From Streptomyces barringtoniae (lineage in GTDB: Bacteria; Actinomycetota; Actinomycetes; Streptomycetales; Streptomycetaceae), in assembly GCF_020819595.1 (NCBI RefSeq), contig NZ_JAJHNP010000004.1, positions 428,480-492,479 of the forward strand: a stretch of 64,000 bases of DNA, in the 5' to 3' direction. The notes under the pieces were generated by a model that saw only the letters and a program-made list of their open reading frames with translations, did not search any database and had not been told where the DNA came from. Shown here one piece after another: positions 35,034 to 44,738 of the stretch (within the stretch, counting starts at the first letter, position 1; the number at the start of each line of letters is the position of its first letter). Both the position numbers and the translations under genes were made by a program.

Positions 35034-38000
35034 ATGTACGAGCTGTCCCGGGTCCGCCTCTACTCCATCGGTCCCGCCGGTGCGCGCTACGCCGACACCG
35101 TGCTTGACCTGCGGGGTGTGGGCGAGCCCGTGCCCGACCCGGCGCCCACGCAGGCGGAGTTCTTCGAGGAGGAGCCGTCCGGCCCGCCGCGCCGGCCCGC
35201 GCCCGCCGGCGTGCTCTTCCTGGAGAACGGCGGCGGCAAGTCCGTCCTGCTCAAGCTGATCTTCTCGGTGATGCTGCCGGGCCACCGCAACACCCTCGGC
35301 GGCGCCAGCTCCGGTGTCCTGCGCAAGTTCCTGCTCGCCGACGACTGCGGGCACGTGGCGCTGGAGTGGCAACACGTGCAGACCGGCGAGTGCGTCGTCG
35401 TCGGCAAGGTGAGCGAGTGGCGCGGACGGCAGGTGTCCAACGACCCGCGCAAGTTCGCCGAGGCCTGGTACTCGTTCCGGCCCGGCCCCGGACTGAGCCT
35501 GGACAACCTGCCGGTCGCCGAGTCGACCGCCGTACGGCCGCCCGTCGAGGGCACCTCCGGCGCCCAGGGCCGGCGCCGCACCATGAAGGGCTTCCGCGAC
35601 GCCCTGACCGAGGCCGGCAAGGCCTACCCGCACCTGGAGGTGCACTGGGAGGAGATCCACGACCGCTGGATCGAGCACCTCGGCGACCTCGGACTCGACC
35701 CCGAACTCTTCCGCTACCAGCGGGAGATGAACGCCGACGAGGGCGAGGCGGCCGGCCTCTTCGCGGTCAAGAAGGACTCCGACTTCACCGACCTGCTGCT
35801 GCGCGCCGTCACCGACACCCGCGACACCGACGGCCTCGCCGACCTCGTCGGCGGCTTCGGCAACAAGCTGGGCCGCCGCGCCGAGTTGATCGCCGAACGG
35901 GACTTCACCGCCGGGTCCGTCGACCTGCTCGGGCGGATCGTCGAGGCCGCCGAGGCCCGCTCACGCGCGCGTGACATCCACACCGGCGCCGAACGCCGTA
36001 CTCGCGCCCTCGCCCGGCGGCTGTCCGCGCGGGCCGTGCAGGAGCGGGTGCGGGCCGCCGACCTCGCCCAGCGGGTCACGGCCGCCGCCTACGCCGTCAC
36101 CCACTCCGAGGGCGCCCGGGAGCGCAGCGCGCTGATCGCGGCAGAACTCGCCTACCGGCACGCCTCCCTCGCGCTCGCCGCCGCCGAGAAGTCCGCCGCC
36201 GCGCAGAAGCGCGAGCTCGCCGACGCCCGCACCCTGCACTCCGCCTGGCAGGCCGCCGAGGCCGTCCTGCGCCACCGCGCCGCCGCCGACCGCGTCGCGC
36301 GCGTGTCCGCCGCCATCCAGGAGGCCGAGCGGGACGCCGCGCCCGCGCTCGCCGCGCGAGCCAAGGCCGCCGTGGACCTCGTAGGGGCCCTGCACGCGGC
36401 CGCGGAGAGCGCCGAGGCCCTCGCCAACGAGGAGGAGGAGCGCTCCGCCGCCCTGCAGGAGGCCGGCGATTCCGCGTACCGCGATTCCACCACCGCCGCG
36501 ACCGAGGCACAGCGCGCCCGCAGCGAGGCCGGGCATCTGCGCCAGCGCCTCTCCGAGGTCGAACAGGAGACCACCGAGGCCGTCCGGGCGGGCTGGCTCG
36601 ACGACAGCGCCCCGGACGCCGACCCGGCGCGGGCCGCGCTCGCCGCCAGCGATGCCGAGAAGAGTGCCGTCGCCGCCTGGGACGCGGCCCGCGAGGCCGC
36701 CCGCAGAGCCACCGAGCACGCGCGCGAGGCGGCCGCCGCCGAGTCCCGCGCGGAACTGACCGCCGCCCGCGCGGCGGACGCCGCGACGGCGGCCGAGCGG
36801 TCCTACGAGGCCGAGCGGCGCCTCGCCGAGTCCCTGGCCGCCGAGGAACGGCTGGCCGAACTGCTCAGCCTGCCGGGCGCGCCCGCGGCCGGGCAGCCCG
36901 GCGTGCCCGGGCCCCGGTCCGGGGCCGATGACGCGATGGGCACCCGGGACGGCGCGCGCGCCGGCGCGGCCGTCGAGACGGGCGCCGGCCGGGGACCGGA
37001 TCGTCCCGCGGACGGGCGTGAGGGCGCCGCGGAGCCGACGGGACCGGGCGCGCACGGCACTCGTCGCCTCCCCGCCGAAGGCCCCCTCACCCCCGAGGAA
37101 CTCGACCGTTTCGCCGACGAGTTGCGCGAGCTCCTCGACGACGCCGTCTCAACCGCCGAACGGCACCTGTTCGAGCTGCGCACCGCCGCCGCCGACGACT
37201 CCCGGATCCTGGGCGCGCTCGGTGACGGCGGACTCCTGCCGCCGGGTCCGGACGTCCTGGCCACGGTGGAGTTCCTCGGCGAGCACGGCATCCCCGCCCT
37301 GCCCGGCTGGCGCTACCTCGCCCAGGCCGTCGACCCCGCCGACCACGCGCGCGTGCTCGCCGCCCGCCCGGAACTGGTCGACGGCGTGATCATCACCGAC
37401 CCGGACACGCACGCGCGTGCCCGCGAGGTGCTCGGGGACGCCGCCCTGCTGCCCCGTTCCGCCGTCGCCGTCGGCACGGCCGCCGCCCTGCTCGCCCCGC
37501 CCCCCGCCGACAGCGCCGCCTCCGGGGACGTCTTCCTCGTGCCGCCGAACCCGGCCATGCACGACGAGCACGCCGCCGACGAGGAACGGCAGGCACTGCG
37601 CGCACGGGCCACCGAGCGCGACGAGGAGATCCGCACGCTCGCCGCGCGCCTCGGCAAGGACCGCGAACTGGCCGCCCGGCTCGCCTCCTGGCGCACCGGC
37701 TGCCCCGCCGGACGCCTCACAGAACTGGCCCGGGCCGCCCAGGAAACCCGCGCCTTCGCCGAGGAGACCGAGGCCGAGCTGGCGGAGGCCCGCACCCTGT
37801 GCGCGGAGGCCGACGAGGCCGCCGCCGAGGCCGTACACGTCCGTGACGAACGGCAGGAGGCCGCGCAGAGGGCCCGCCGCGCCGCCGACGCCCTCGCCGG
37901 GCTCGCCCACCGGCTGCGCGAGCGCGCCGGGTGGCAGGCCCGGCTGCGGGAACTCGCCGACGAGGCCGCCGAGTCCGAGGCCCGGGCCCAGACCTGCCTG

Positions 38001-39797
38001 GAGCGCGCCCGCGCCGCCGACGAGGACCGCCGCGCCGCCCAGCGTGCCGCCGACGACGCCCGCCGTACCGCACGCGCCCTGCGCGCCGAGCGTTCCGAGA
38101 TCGCCGGCGCCCCCGACGGCGTACCCGTCGAGGACACAGACGCCCCCAAGGCCGCCCTGCCCGCCCTCCGCGAGGCCTACCGGGCCGCCTCCCAGCTGTA
38201 CGAGAAGGTCGGCGTCGGCGCCGACCTGCGCGCCGAGCAGGCCCGCGCGGAGAGCGACGAGAGCGCCGCCCGCGCCGAGCTCGACCGGCTCAGCAACAAG
38301 GTGCGCACCCGGGCCGAGCAGCTGCTGCAGTCGCCCGACGGCTCCGACGGGCCTTCCCGCCAGGCCGCAGCCGCCCGCGCGGAGGAGCTGGTCCAGCTCC
38401 TGGAGACCCGCATGTCCAGCGCGAGCGAGCAGCTCGGCCGGCTGCGCGGCGAGGCCGAACGGCTCGCTCCCGACGACGGCGAGGCGCACACCGAGTTGCC
38501 CGAGGAACTCGTCCCGCGCGACGCCGAGCACGCCCAGGCGCTGCTGCGCACCGCGACGGGTGAGCTCGCCGCCCGCACCGAGGCGCTGGCCGAGGCCCGC
38601 GAGGCCCACGCGGAGCTGCTGGAGGCCCACCGGGCCGCCGAGGACGCGGCCGGCGGCTTCGACGAGATCGCCGCGATGCTCCGCGACCTGCTGCGCGAGC
38701 ACGTCACCGAGGACGAGCAGGACGAGCCGGAGCCGTACCCCGGCAGCCTGGAGGAGGCCCGGCACTCCGCCGCCGAGGCCCGCCGCTCGCTGCGCGGCTG
38801 CGCCGCCGATCTGTCCGCCGCCGAGGCGGCCGTGCGCGAGGCGAGCGACGTCCTCGTCCGGCACGCCAACTCCACGCGCTACGAGCAGGTCCGCACCCCC
38901 GCCCGGCAGCAGATCCGCGAACTGCCCGCGTCCGCGCTGCCGGAGCACGCGCAGAAGTGGGCGGACGCGTTCGCACCCCGGCTGCGCGTCCTGACCGACG
39001 AGCTGGCCCAGCTCGAGCGCAACCGCGACTCGATCGTGGACCGCCTGAGGGGACTGGTGGAGTCGGCTCTCGCCACCCTGAGGTCCGCCCAGCGGCTGTC
39101 CCGGCTGCCCGAGGGGCTCGGCGAGTGGTCCGGCCAGGAGTTCCTGCGCATCCGCTTCGAGGAGCCCGACCAGGCCACCCTCACCGAACGGCTCGGCGAA
39201 GTCATCGACGACGCCACACGCGCAGCCGTGAAGAAGAACTCCGACCTGCGCCGGGACGGCATGTCGCTGCTGCTGCGCGGAGTCGCGGCCGCGCTGCAGC
39301 CCAAGGGCGTGGCCGTCGAGATCCTCAAGCCCGACGCCGTACTGCGCGCCGAGCGGGTACCGGTCGGGCAGATGGGCGATGTCTTCTCCGGCGGCCAGTT
39401 GCTCACCGCCGCGATCGCCCTGTACTGCACGATGGCCGCCCTCCGCTCGAACGACCGGGGCCGGGACAAGCACCGGCACGCCGGCACGCTGTTCCTGGAC
39501 AACCCGATCGGCCGGGCCAACGCCACCTACCTGCTGGAGCTGCAGCGGGCCGTGTCCGACGCGCTCGGCGTGCAGCTGCTGTACACCACCGGTCTGTTCG
39601 ACACGACCGCCCTGGCCGAGTTCCCGCTGGTCATCCGCCTGCGCAACGACGCCGACCTCAGGGCGGGCCTGAAGTACATCAGCGTGGAGGAGCACCTTCG
39701 GCCCGGGCTGCCCCAGCAGCCCCAGGCCGGAGAGGCGGGGCACAGCGAGATCACGGCGACGCGGATGTTCAAGAAGCCGGTGCCGAACACGCCGTAG
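35034..39797 (+). CDS. SMC/MukB-like ATPase (MksB/JetC-type), 1587 residues
   Basis: The N-terminal head half has Walker A in LFLENGGGKSVLLK (Lys69-Ser70). Long Ala/Glu/Arg-rich coiled coils span about residues 290-610 and 850-1400. A globular hinge-like segment lies between, at about 715-830 (LATVEFLGEHGIPALPGWRY, VDGVIITDPD). The C-terminal head half has the ABC signature VFSGGQLLTAAIALY (1450-1464) and a Walker B LFLDNP (1486-1491), with Asn where many ABC ATPases have Glu. The head-coil-hinge-coil-head order is that of SMC/MukB proteins. The substrate should be DNA. The P-loop ENGGGKS differs from the GxNGxGKS of TIGR02680-type Wadjet proteins. It is the last gene of the operon; no nuclease gene follows. 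Confidence 0.85.
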   Translation: MYELSRVRLYSIGPAGARYADTVLDLRGVGEPVPDPAPTQAEFFEEEPSGPPRRPAPAGVLFLENGGGKSVLLKLIFSVMLPGHRNTLGGASSGVLRKFLLADDCGHVALEWQHVQTGECVVVGKVSEWRGRQVSNDPRKFAEAWYSFRPGPGLSLDNLPVAESTAVRPPVEGTSGAQGRRRTMKGFRDALTEAGKAYPHLEVHWEEIHDRWIEHLGDLGLDPELFRYQREMNADEGEAAGLFAVKKDSDFTDLLLRAVTDTRDTDGLADLVGGFGNKLGRRAELIAERDFTAGSVDLLGRIVEAAEARSRARDIHTGAERRTRALARRLSARAVQERVRAADLAQRVTAAAYAVTHSEGARERSALIAAELAYRHASLALAAAEKSAAAQKRELADARTLHSAWQAAEAVLRHRAAADRVARVSAAIQEAERDAAPALAARAKAAVDLVGALHAAAESAEALANEEEERSAALQEAGDSAYRDSTTAATEAQRARSEAGHLRQRLSEVEQETTEAVRAGWLDDSAPDADPARAALAASDAEKSAVAAWDAAREAARRATEHAREAAAAESRAELTAARAADAATAAERSYEAERRLAESLAAEERLAELLSLPGAPAAGQPGVPGPRSGADDAMGTRDGARAGAAVETGAGRGPDRPADGREGAAEPTGPGAHGTRRLPAEGPLTPEELDRFADELRELLDDAVSTAERHLFELRTAAADDSRILGALGDGGLLPPGPDVLATVEFLGEHGIPALPGWRYLAQAVDPADHARVLAARPELVDGVIITDPDTHARAREVLGDAALLPRSAVAVGTAAALLAPPPADSAASGDVFLVPPNPAMHDEHAADEERQALRARATERDEEIRTLAARLGKDRELAARLASWRTGCPAGRLTELARAAQETRAFAEETEAELAEARTLCAEADEAAAEAVHVRDERQEAAQRARRAADALAGLAHRLRERAGWQARLRELADEAAESEARAQTCLERARAADEDRRAAQRAADDARRTARALRAERSEIAGAPDGVPVEDTDAPKAALPALREAYRAASQLYEKVGVGADLRAEQARAESDESAARAELDRLSNKVRTRAEQLLQSPDGSDGPSRQAAAARAEELVQLLETRMSSASEQLGRLRGEAERLAPDDGEAHTELPEELVPRDAEHAQALLRTATGELAARTEALAEAREAHAELLEAHRAAEDAAGGFDEIAAMLRDLLREHVTEDEQDEPEPYPGSLEEARHSAAEARRSLRGCAADLSAAEAAVREASDVLVRHANSTRYEQVRTPARQQIRELPASALPEHAQKWADAFAPRLRVLTDELAQLERNRDSIVDRLRGLVESALATLRSAQRLSRLPEGLGEWSGQEFLRIRFEEPDQATLTERLGEVIDDATRAAVKKNSDLRRDGMSLLLRGVAAALQPKGVAVEILKPDAVLRAERVPVGQMGDVFSGGQLLTAAIALYCTMAALRSNDRGRDKHRHAGTLFLDNPIGRANATYLLELQRAVSDALGVQLLYTTGLFDTTALAEFPLVIRLRNDADLRAGLKYISVEEHLRPGLPQQPQAGEAGHSEITATRMFKKPVPNTP

Positions 39798-39813
39798 CGG
39801 CGAGCCGTGGAAC

Positions 39814-40344
39814 TCAGGGGTGGGACAGTTGCCCGGTGCCGCCTCGGCGGCGTATGCGGTCCTGCTCGCGCAGGGCCGCGCGCTCCTCGCGCCGACGGGC
39901 ACGCCGCTCGCGGCGGAGTGCCCGGGCCGTGCTGCTCGGTTCGGAGACCACGCCGTACCGCTGGTTCCACACCTGGCGGGTCACCCACACGTCGACCACG
40001 GCCCACGTGGCCACCACCGTGCTCGCCACACTGCTGATCACCATCGGGAAGGCCAGCCAGGACTCGGCCAGCGTGCAAAGGAACGCCACCATCGCCTGTA
40101 TCAGCGTCACCGCGATGATCAGGAGGGCCCGCACCGCCGCCGTACGCACCGGATCCGGCAGCGGGTGCCGGCGGGCGGGCTCCTCGACCCACAACGGCCG
40201 GTAGTACTGCTGCTGTTCGCGGGCGGACTCCCGGGCGCGGCCACGCGCCCGAATGTCGCGATCCGGTGCCTCCGCGCCCCGCCGCGCCGCCGAGCGCCCC
40301 GCCACACTCTCCTCGGGCGCATCGCGCCACTCCGCCGTGCCCAT
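39814..40344 (-). CDS. Membrane protein with basic, Arg-rich tails
   Basis: This is a 176-residue protein; the ATG at 40344 has GGGGAGG upstream. Two hydrophobic helices (AVRALLIIAVTLIQAMVAFLCTL and FPMVISSVASTVVATWAVVDVWV) separate a charged N-terminus from an extremely Arg/Glu-rich C-terminus (REERAALREQDRIRRR). It converges on the SMC-like gene with 16 bp between stops. It is a hypothetical protein of unknown function. Confidence 0.75.
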   Translation of the reverse strand: MGTAEWRDAPEESVAGRSAARRGAEAPDRDIRARGRARESAREQQQYYRPLWVEEPARRHPLPDPVRTAAVRALLIIAVTLIQAMVAFLCTLAESWLAFPMVISSVASTVVATWAVVDVWVTRQVWNQRYGVVSEPSSTARALRRERRARRREERAALREQDRIRRRGGTGQLSHP

Positions 40345-40763
40345 CACCGCGTACCTCCCCACCGCCGACACACCGCTCGCCCCGGTGTCACAAGACACCG
40401 ACTCCCCAGTGGCTGCCCGGCTTGCGCTGTTTTACGCCGCCGAGGTGCGGGATGCGGCACCTGTGGCCCATTCCGCCCCCATTTCCCGTAGAGAAGGACG
40501 AACGAGACCGGCCGATGATTCCCGACCAGGGAAAAATTCCAGCCAACCGCCCGGTCGCTGCAGCGCCGTCCGGCCGGGCGCGGCCGCGGGATCGCGGTGG
40601 CAATCTCCCGCAATGCCCGGACAACTCGGCATCTCTTGCCGCCGGAGCGGAAGTTCACCCTCCGGACATGTCTTCGAGTTATCTGTGAGGCGGTAGTAGG
40701 CTCGCGCCGTTTGTTGACGGACATGTGCACCCCCGGCCGGCGGGGGTCGAGCTGGGGGAGGCC
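40345..40763. other. Divergent intergenic region upstream of the conservon, 419 bp
   Basis: This contains the promoters of the conservon and the membrane protein gene. Two copies of GGACATGT (40664-40671 and 40719-40726) and a small GGTGTC-ACAA-GACACC dyad (40384-40399) are the only notable elements. No gene is seen. Confidence 0.45.
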
Positions 40764-43700
40764 ATGCGCTTTCGCGGGAAGTCCATCCGCCGGAAGATCG
40801 TGGCGCTGCTTCTCGTGCCGCTGGTGTCCCTGACCGCCATCTGGGGCTTCGCAACGGTGCTCACCGGGCGCGAGGTCGCCCGGCTGTTCCAGGTGACGGA
40901 CGTGAAGCAGGACATCGGCTATCCCGCCGAGGACACCGTCCGCGTACTGCAGCAGGAGCGCCGCCAGACCCTCGTGTACCTGGCCGACCCGAGAGCCGCC
41001 GACAGCCTCTCCGCGCTGCAGCGCACCCGCGCCGCCACCGACCGGGCGATCGCCACGATCCGCAAGAACGCCGGCGACCACGACGTCGTCGACAACATGG
41101 ACGCGGACGACAGCGAACGCCTCACCGCCGCCCTCGCCGCCTTCGACGGCCTCGGCTCCCTGCGCCGTGACGTCGAGCAGCGCACGGTCACCCGCGCTCA
41201 GGCCTTCGACCTCTACAACCGCCTGGTCGACCCCTGCTTCACGCTGTTCGCCGTCCTCGAAGGCATCGACGACGTAGAACTGGACGCGCAGGAGCGCGCG
41301 CTGGTCAACGTCAGCCGCGCCCGTGAACTGCTCTCCCGCGAAGACGCCCTGCTCGGCTCGTCCCTCGTCGTCGGCCGGCTCACCCGGGGCGAGACCCGTG
41401 ACATCTCCGACCTCGCCGCCCAGCGCAGGGTCCTGTACGACGTCAGCCTGCCACTGCTGCCGGCCGCCGACCGCGAACGCTACGAACGCTTCTGGAAGGA
41501 CGCCACCACCGCCCCGCTGCGCACGGCCGAACAGACCGTCATCGACACGGACTCCGGCACTCCCCGCGGCGTCACGGCGCAGAGCTGGGACTCCGCGGCC
41601 GCGAACGTCCTGGACGAACTCGGCACCCTCGACGACCAGGTCGGCGACCACCTCCAGGGCCGTACCCACCCGGTGGCCATGGGCGTCATCCTACAGGCGG
41701 CCGTCGCGGGCCTGCTCGGCCTGGTCGCGCTCGTGTTCTCCCTCTTCCTGTCGGTACGGATCGGCCGCGGCCTCATCCGCGACCTGCGTCAGCTGCGGCT
41801 GGAGGCGCACGAGGCCTCCGGTGTCCGGCTGCCCAGCGTGATGCGCCGCCTGTCCGCCGGCGAACAGGTCGACGTCGAGACCGAGGTACCGCGCCTGGAG
41901 TACGACAAGAACGAGATGGGCGAGGTGGGTCAGGCCCTCAACACCCTCCAGCGGGCCGCCGTCGAGGCCGCCGTCAAACAGGCCGAACTGCGCTCCGGCG
42001 TCTCCGAGGTCTTCGTCAACCTCGCCCGCCGCAGCCAGGTGCTGCTGCACAAGCAGCTCACGCTTCTCGACACGATGGAACGCCGGACCGAGGACACCGA
42101 CGAGCTCGCCGACCTCTTCCGCCTGGACCACCTCACCACCCGTATGCGCCGGCACGCCGAGGGCCTGGTGATCCTCTCCGGCGCCGCACCCTCCCGGCAG
42201 TGGCGCCGCCCGGTGCAGCTGATGGACGTCGTACGCGCCGCCGTCGCCGAGGTCGAGGACTACGAACGCATAGAGGTACGGCGGCTGCCCCGGGTCGCCG
42301 TCACCGGTCCGGCCGTCGCCGACCTCACCCACCTCGCGGCCGAACTCCTGGAGAACGCCACGGTCTTCTCGCCCCCGCACACCGCCGTCCAGGTGCTCGG
42401 CGAGCGGGTGGCCAACGGCTTCACACTGGAGATCCACGACCGGGGTCTCGGCATGACGGCCGAGGCGCTGCTGGACGCCAACCTGCGCCTCGCCGAGACA
42501 CCCGAGTTCGAACTGTCCGACACCGACCGGCTCGGCCTATTCGTGGTCAGCCGCCTCGCCCAGCGCCAGAACATCCGGGTCTCGCTCCAGCCCTCGCCCT
42601 ACGGCGGCACCACCGCGGTCGTGTTCATCCCCGACGCGCTGCTGAGCGACGACGTACCCGACACCAACGGCCTCGGCTTCCGCCTCGACCGGAAGCGCCC
42701 GGCGAAGGAGGTCGGGCAGACGGGCCGCGGCGCCGGACGCGCCGTGGCACCCGCACAGCTGCCCGGCCTGCCGACCTCGTTGCTGGACGGCCCGATCGAG
42801 CTGGAGGCGCCGGTGGATCTCGACGCCATCGACGCCTTCCCCGGCGTCCTGGCCGACGAGGACAGCGAGCGCGGTGGACTGTTCCGGCCCCGCCGCACCC
42901 GCGCCGACGACCAGGCGCCGCCCCCGCCCGCCGACCGCGCGTCACGCGAAGAGGCCGGCGACCGCGGGCCCATACCGCTGCCGCGCCGGCAGACCCCCAA
43001 ACTGGTCAGCTCACACGGCAGGCCCGTCACCGACCAGCAGCCCCCCGGCGCCTCCCGCCGCCCCGACACGGGCGGACTGGCCCCGCTGCCCTCCCGCCGC
43101 CGCACCACCGCCTCGCGCCGGGCTGCCGAACTCCCCGACGGGGCCGCTGCCGAGGGCACCGACCGAGTCGAGGAAGGCGAGGGCACCGGCACGACGCCGG
43201 ACGTCCCCGCCCTGCCCCGGCGCACCCGGCCGTCCGAGCCGCTCGCCGACGGGACCGGCACGACGCCGCCCGAGCCCTCCGCCGGCGCAGATGCGACGCC
43301 GGGCGTTCCCCCTCTGCCGTGGCGCACCACCGCCTCCCGCCGGGCTGCCGAACTCCCCGACGGGGCCGCTGCCGAGGGCACCGACCGAGTCGAGGAAGGC
43401 GAGGGCACCGGCACGACGCCGGACGTCCCCGCCCTGCCCCGGCGCACCCAGCCGCCCCAGCTCTCCGCCGGCGACGGTCCGGACACCGCAGGCCGGTCCG
43501 GCGCCGGCCCGGTCGAGCCCACCGGCGGGGGGTCCCGTCCCGGAGTCACCGGAGACCTCGGAGACACTGGGGGCACCCGCGGTCCCGCGGCCACAGAGCC
43601 GGTCGGCGCACCGGGCGACGAGCCGGTCACCGGCACCCTGCCCCGGCGTGTCCGTCAGGCCAGCCTGGCCCCCCAGCTCAAGCAGCACACCGCACGGCGT

Positions 43701-43862
43701 GCCGAGCGCGCGGCGCGGACCGCCGACCGCGACGCCGAGGAGGTCCGCAGCCGGATGGCCTCGCTGCAGCGCGGCTGGCAGCGCGGCCGGGAGGAGAATG
43801 CCGGGGGCGACGCAGACCACAACGGCACAGCACAAGGAACGACTAAGGGGGACGGTCGATGA
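40764..43862 (+). CDS. cvnA: Conservon sensor histidine kinase-like protein (CvnA)
   Basis: This is a 1032-residue protein; the ATG at 40764 has GGGGGAGG directly upstream. TM1 is at about 12-34, then an extracytoplasmic nitrate-sensor-like helical domain, TM2 at about 307-330 and a HAMP linker. The HATPase_c domain lies at about 520-630 (ELLENATVFSPP, HDRGLGMT, GLFVVSRLAQRQ). Residues 640-1032 are Pro/Arg-rich and disordered and contain a duplicated 42-residue stretch. Conservons regulate development and antibiotic production in Streptomyces; CvnA is the membrane sensor, assembling with CvnB-D in a way compared to eukaryotic G-protein-coupled systems. Its TGA overlaps the cvnB ATG. Which numbered conservon this is cannot be told. 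Confidence 0.93.
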   Translation: MRFRGKSIRRKIVALLLVPLVSLTAIWGFATVLTGREVARLFQVTDVKQDIGYPAEDTVRVLQQERRQTLVYLADPRAADSLSALQRTRAATDRAIATIRKNAGDHDVVDNMDADDSERLTAALAAFDGLGSLRRDVEQRTVTRAQAFDLYNRLVDPCFTLFAVLEGIDDVELDAQERALVNVSRARELLSREDALLGSSLVVGRLTRGETRDISDLAAQRRVLYDVSLPLLPAADRERYERFWKDATTAPLRTAEQTVIDTDSGTPRGVTAQSWDSAAANVLDELGTLDDQVGDHLQGRTHPVAMGVILQAAVAGLLGLVALVFSLFLSVRIGRGLIRDLRQLRLEAHEASGVRLPSVMRRLSAGEQVDVETEVPRLEYDKNEMGEVGQALNTLQRAAVEAAVKQAELRSGVSEVFVNLARRSQVLLHKQLTLLDTMERRTEDTDELADLFRLDHLTTRMRRHAEGLVILSGAAPSRQWRRPVQLMDVVRAAVAEVEDYERIEVRRLPRVAVTGPAVADLTHLAAELLENATVFSPPHTAVQVLGERVANGFTLEIHDRGLGMTAEALLDANLRLAETPEFELSDTDRLGLFVVSRLAQRQNIRVSLQPSPYGGTTAVVFIPDALLSDDVPDTNGLGFRLDRKRPAKEVGQTGRGAGRAVAPAQLPGLPTSLLDGPIELEAPVDLDAIDAFPGVLADEDSERGGLFRPRRTRADDQAPPPPADRASREEAGDRGPIPLPRRQTPKLVSSHGRPVTDQQPPGASRRPDTGGLAPLPSRRRTTASRRAAELPDGAAAEGTDRVEEGEGTGTTPDVPALPRRTRPSEPLADGTGTTPPEPSAGADATPGVPPLPWRTTASRRAAELPDGAAAEGTDRVEEGEGTGTTPDVPALPRRTQPPQLSAGDGPDTAGRSGAGPVEPTGGGSRPGVTGDLGDTGGTRGPAATEPVGAPGDEPVTGTLPRRVRQASLAPQLKQHTARRAERAARTADRDAEEVRSRMASLQRGWQRGREENAGGDADHNGTAQGTTKGDGR
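43101..43449. repeat. Duplicated 127-bp segment in the cvnA tail
   Basis: The segment 43101-43227 recurs almost exactly at 43323-43449, offset 222 bp and in frame. It encodes a Pro/Glu/Gly/Thr-rich stretch. Confidence 0.9.
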
Positions 43863-44293
43863 CCGCACCGAAGGCGACCGACCACACGGCGACCGACAAG
43901 GGGCAGCTGAACTGGCTCCTGGACGACCTGGTCGATCGGGTCGCCAGTATCCGCAAGGCCGTCGTCCTGTCCGGCGACGGGCTCGCGACGGGGGTGTCCA
44001 AGGACCTGACCCGGGAGGACAGCGAGCATCTGGCCGCCGTCGCATCCGGCTTCCACAGCCTCGCCAAGGGCGTGGGCCGCCACTTCGACGCAGGCGGCGT
44101 CCGGCAGACGGTGGTCGAGCTGGACGACGCCTTCCTGTTCGTCACCGCCGCCGGGGACGGCAGCTGCCTCGCCGTCCTGTCCGACGCCGACTCCGACGTC
44201 GGACAGGTCGCCTACGAGATGACGCTCCTGGTCAAGCGGGTCGGCGTACATCTGGGCACCGCCCCGCGCACCGATCTGTCCGCAGGCGGGTAG
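43859..44293 (+). CDS. cvnB: Roadblock/LC7-domain protein (CvnB)
   Basis: This is a 144-residue protein overlapping the cvnA stop by 4 bp. It is a single roadblock fold: LNWLLDDLVDRVASIRKAVVLSGDGLATGVSKDLTREDSEHLAAVASGFHSLAKG, then FLFVTAAGDGSCLAVLSD. In conservons CvnB binds CvnD and is thought to control its GTPase cycle, comparable to MglB for MglA. Confidence 0.95.
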   Translation: MTAPKATDHTATDKGQLNWLLDDLVDRVASIRKAVVLSGDGLATGVSKDLTREDSEHLAAVASGFHSLAKGVGRHFDAGGVRQTVVELDDAFLFVTAAGDGSCLAVLSDADSDVGQVAYEMTLLVKRVGVHLGTAPRTDLSAGG

Positions 44294-44302
44294 TGGGATG
44301 AC

Positions 44303-44698
44303 ATGAGCACAGACGGTCAGGTGAGAAACCACTGGTTCGACGACGAGGCCGGACCGGTCGTCCGTCCGTACGCCATGACACGCGGCCGTACCACGAGTCC
44401 GGCCCAGCACCGGCTCGATCTGATCGCGGTGGTCGTCACGGAATCCGGCGCGGGCGATCCCGAAACGGATCCGGCGCTGTCGCCCGAGCACGTGGAGATC
44501 GTCGGGCTCTGCCGCGGCGAACCGCAGTCGGTCGCCGAACTCGCCGCCGGACTCGACCTGCCGATCGGAGTGGTGCGGGTGCTCATCGGCGACCTGGTGC
44601 ACGCGGAACTCGTCCATGTCACACGCCCGGTGCCACCGGCCGAGCTGCCGGACGAGAGCATTCTGCGCGACGTGATCAACGGCCTCCGGGCGCTGTGA
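44303..44698 (+). CDS. cvnC: DUF742 protein (CvnC)
   Basis: This is a 131-residue protein. The N-terminus WFDDEAGPVVRPYAMTRGRT is the DUF742 hallmark, and the C-terminal part (EIVGLCRGEPQSVAELAAGLDLPIGVVRVLIGDLVHAELV) is a winged-helix pattern. It is the third conservon component, of unclear biochemical role. It starts 9 bp after cvnB. Confidence 0.95.
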   Translation: MSTDGQVRNHWFDDEAGPVVRPYAMTRGRTTSPAQHRLDLIAVVVTESGAGDPETDPALSPEHVEIVGLCRGEPQSVAELAAGLDLPIGVVRVLIGDLVHAELVHVTRPVPPAELPDESILRDVINGLRAL

Positions 44699-44738
44699 TC
44701 CCGTACGGCAAGACCCCCTCGAGCAGGAGAAGAAACCG

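Noticed and set aside
37149..39902. 917-residue minus-strand frame opposite the SMC-like gene
   Set aside because: It is Gly/Val/Leu/Gln-rich shadow composition mirroring the coiled-coil codons, with no domain or ribosome binding site.
43101..43323. Shared 222-bp periodicity with the SGNH hydrolase repeat as a common mobile repeat
   Set aside because: The sequences are unrelated; the equal spacing appears to be coincidence.
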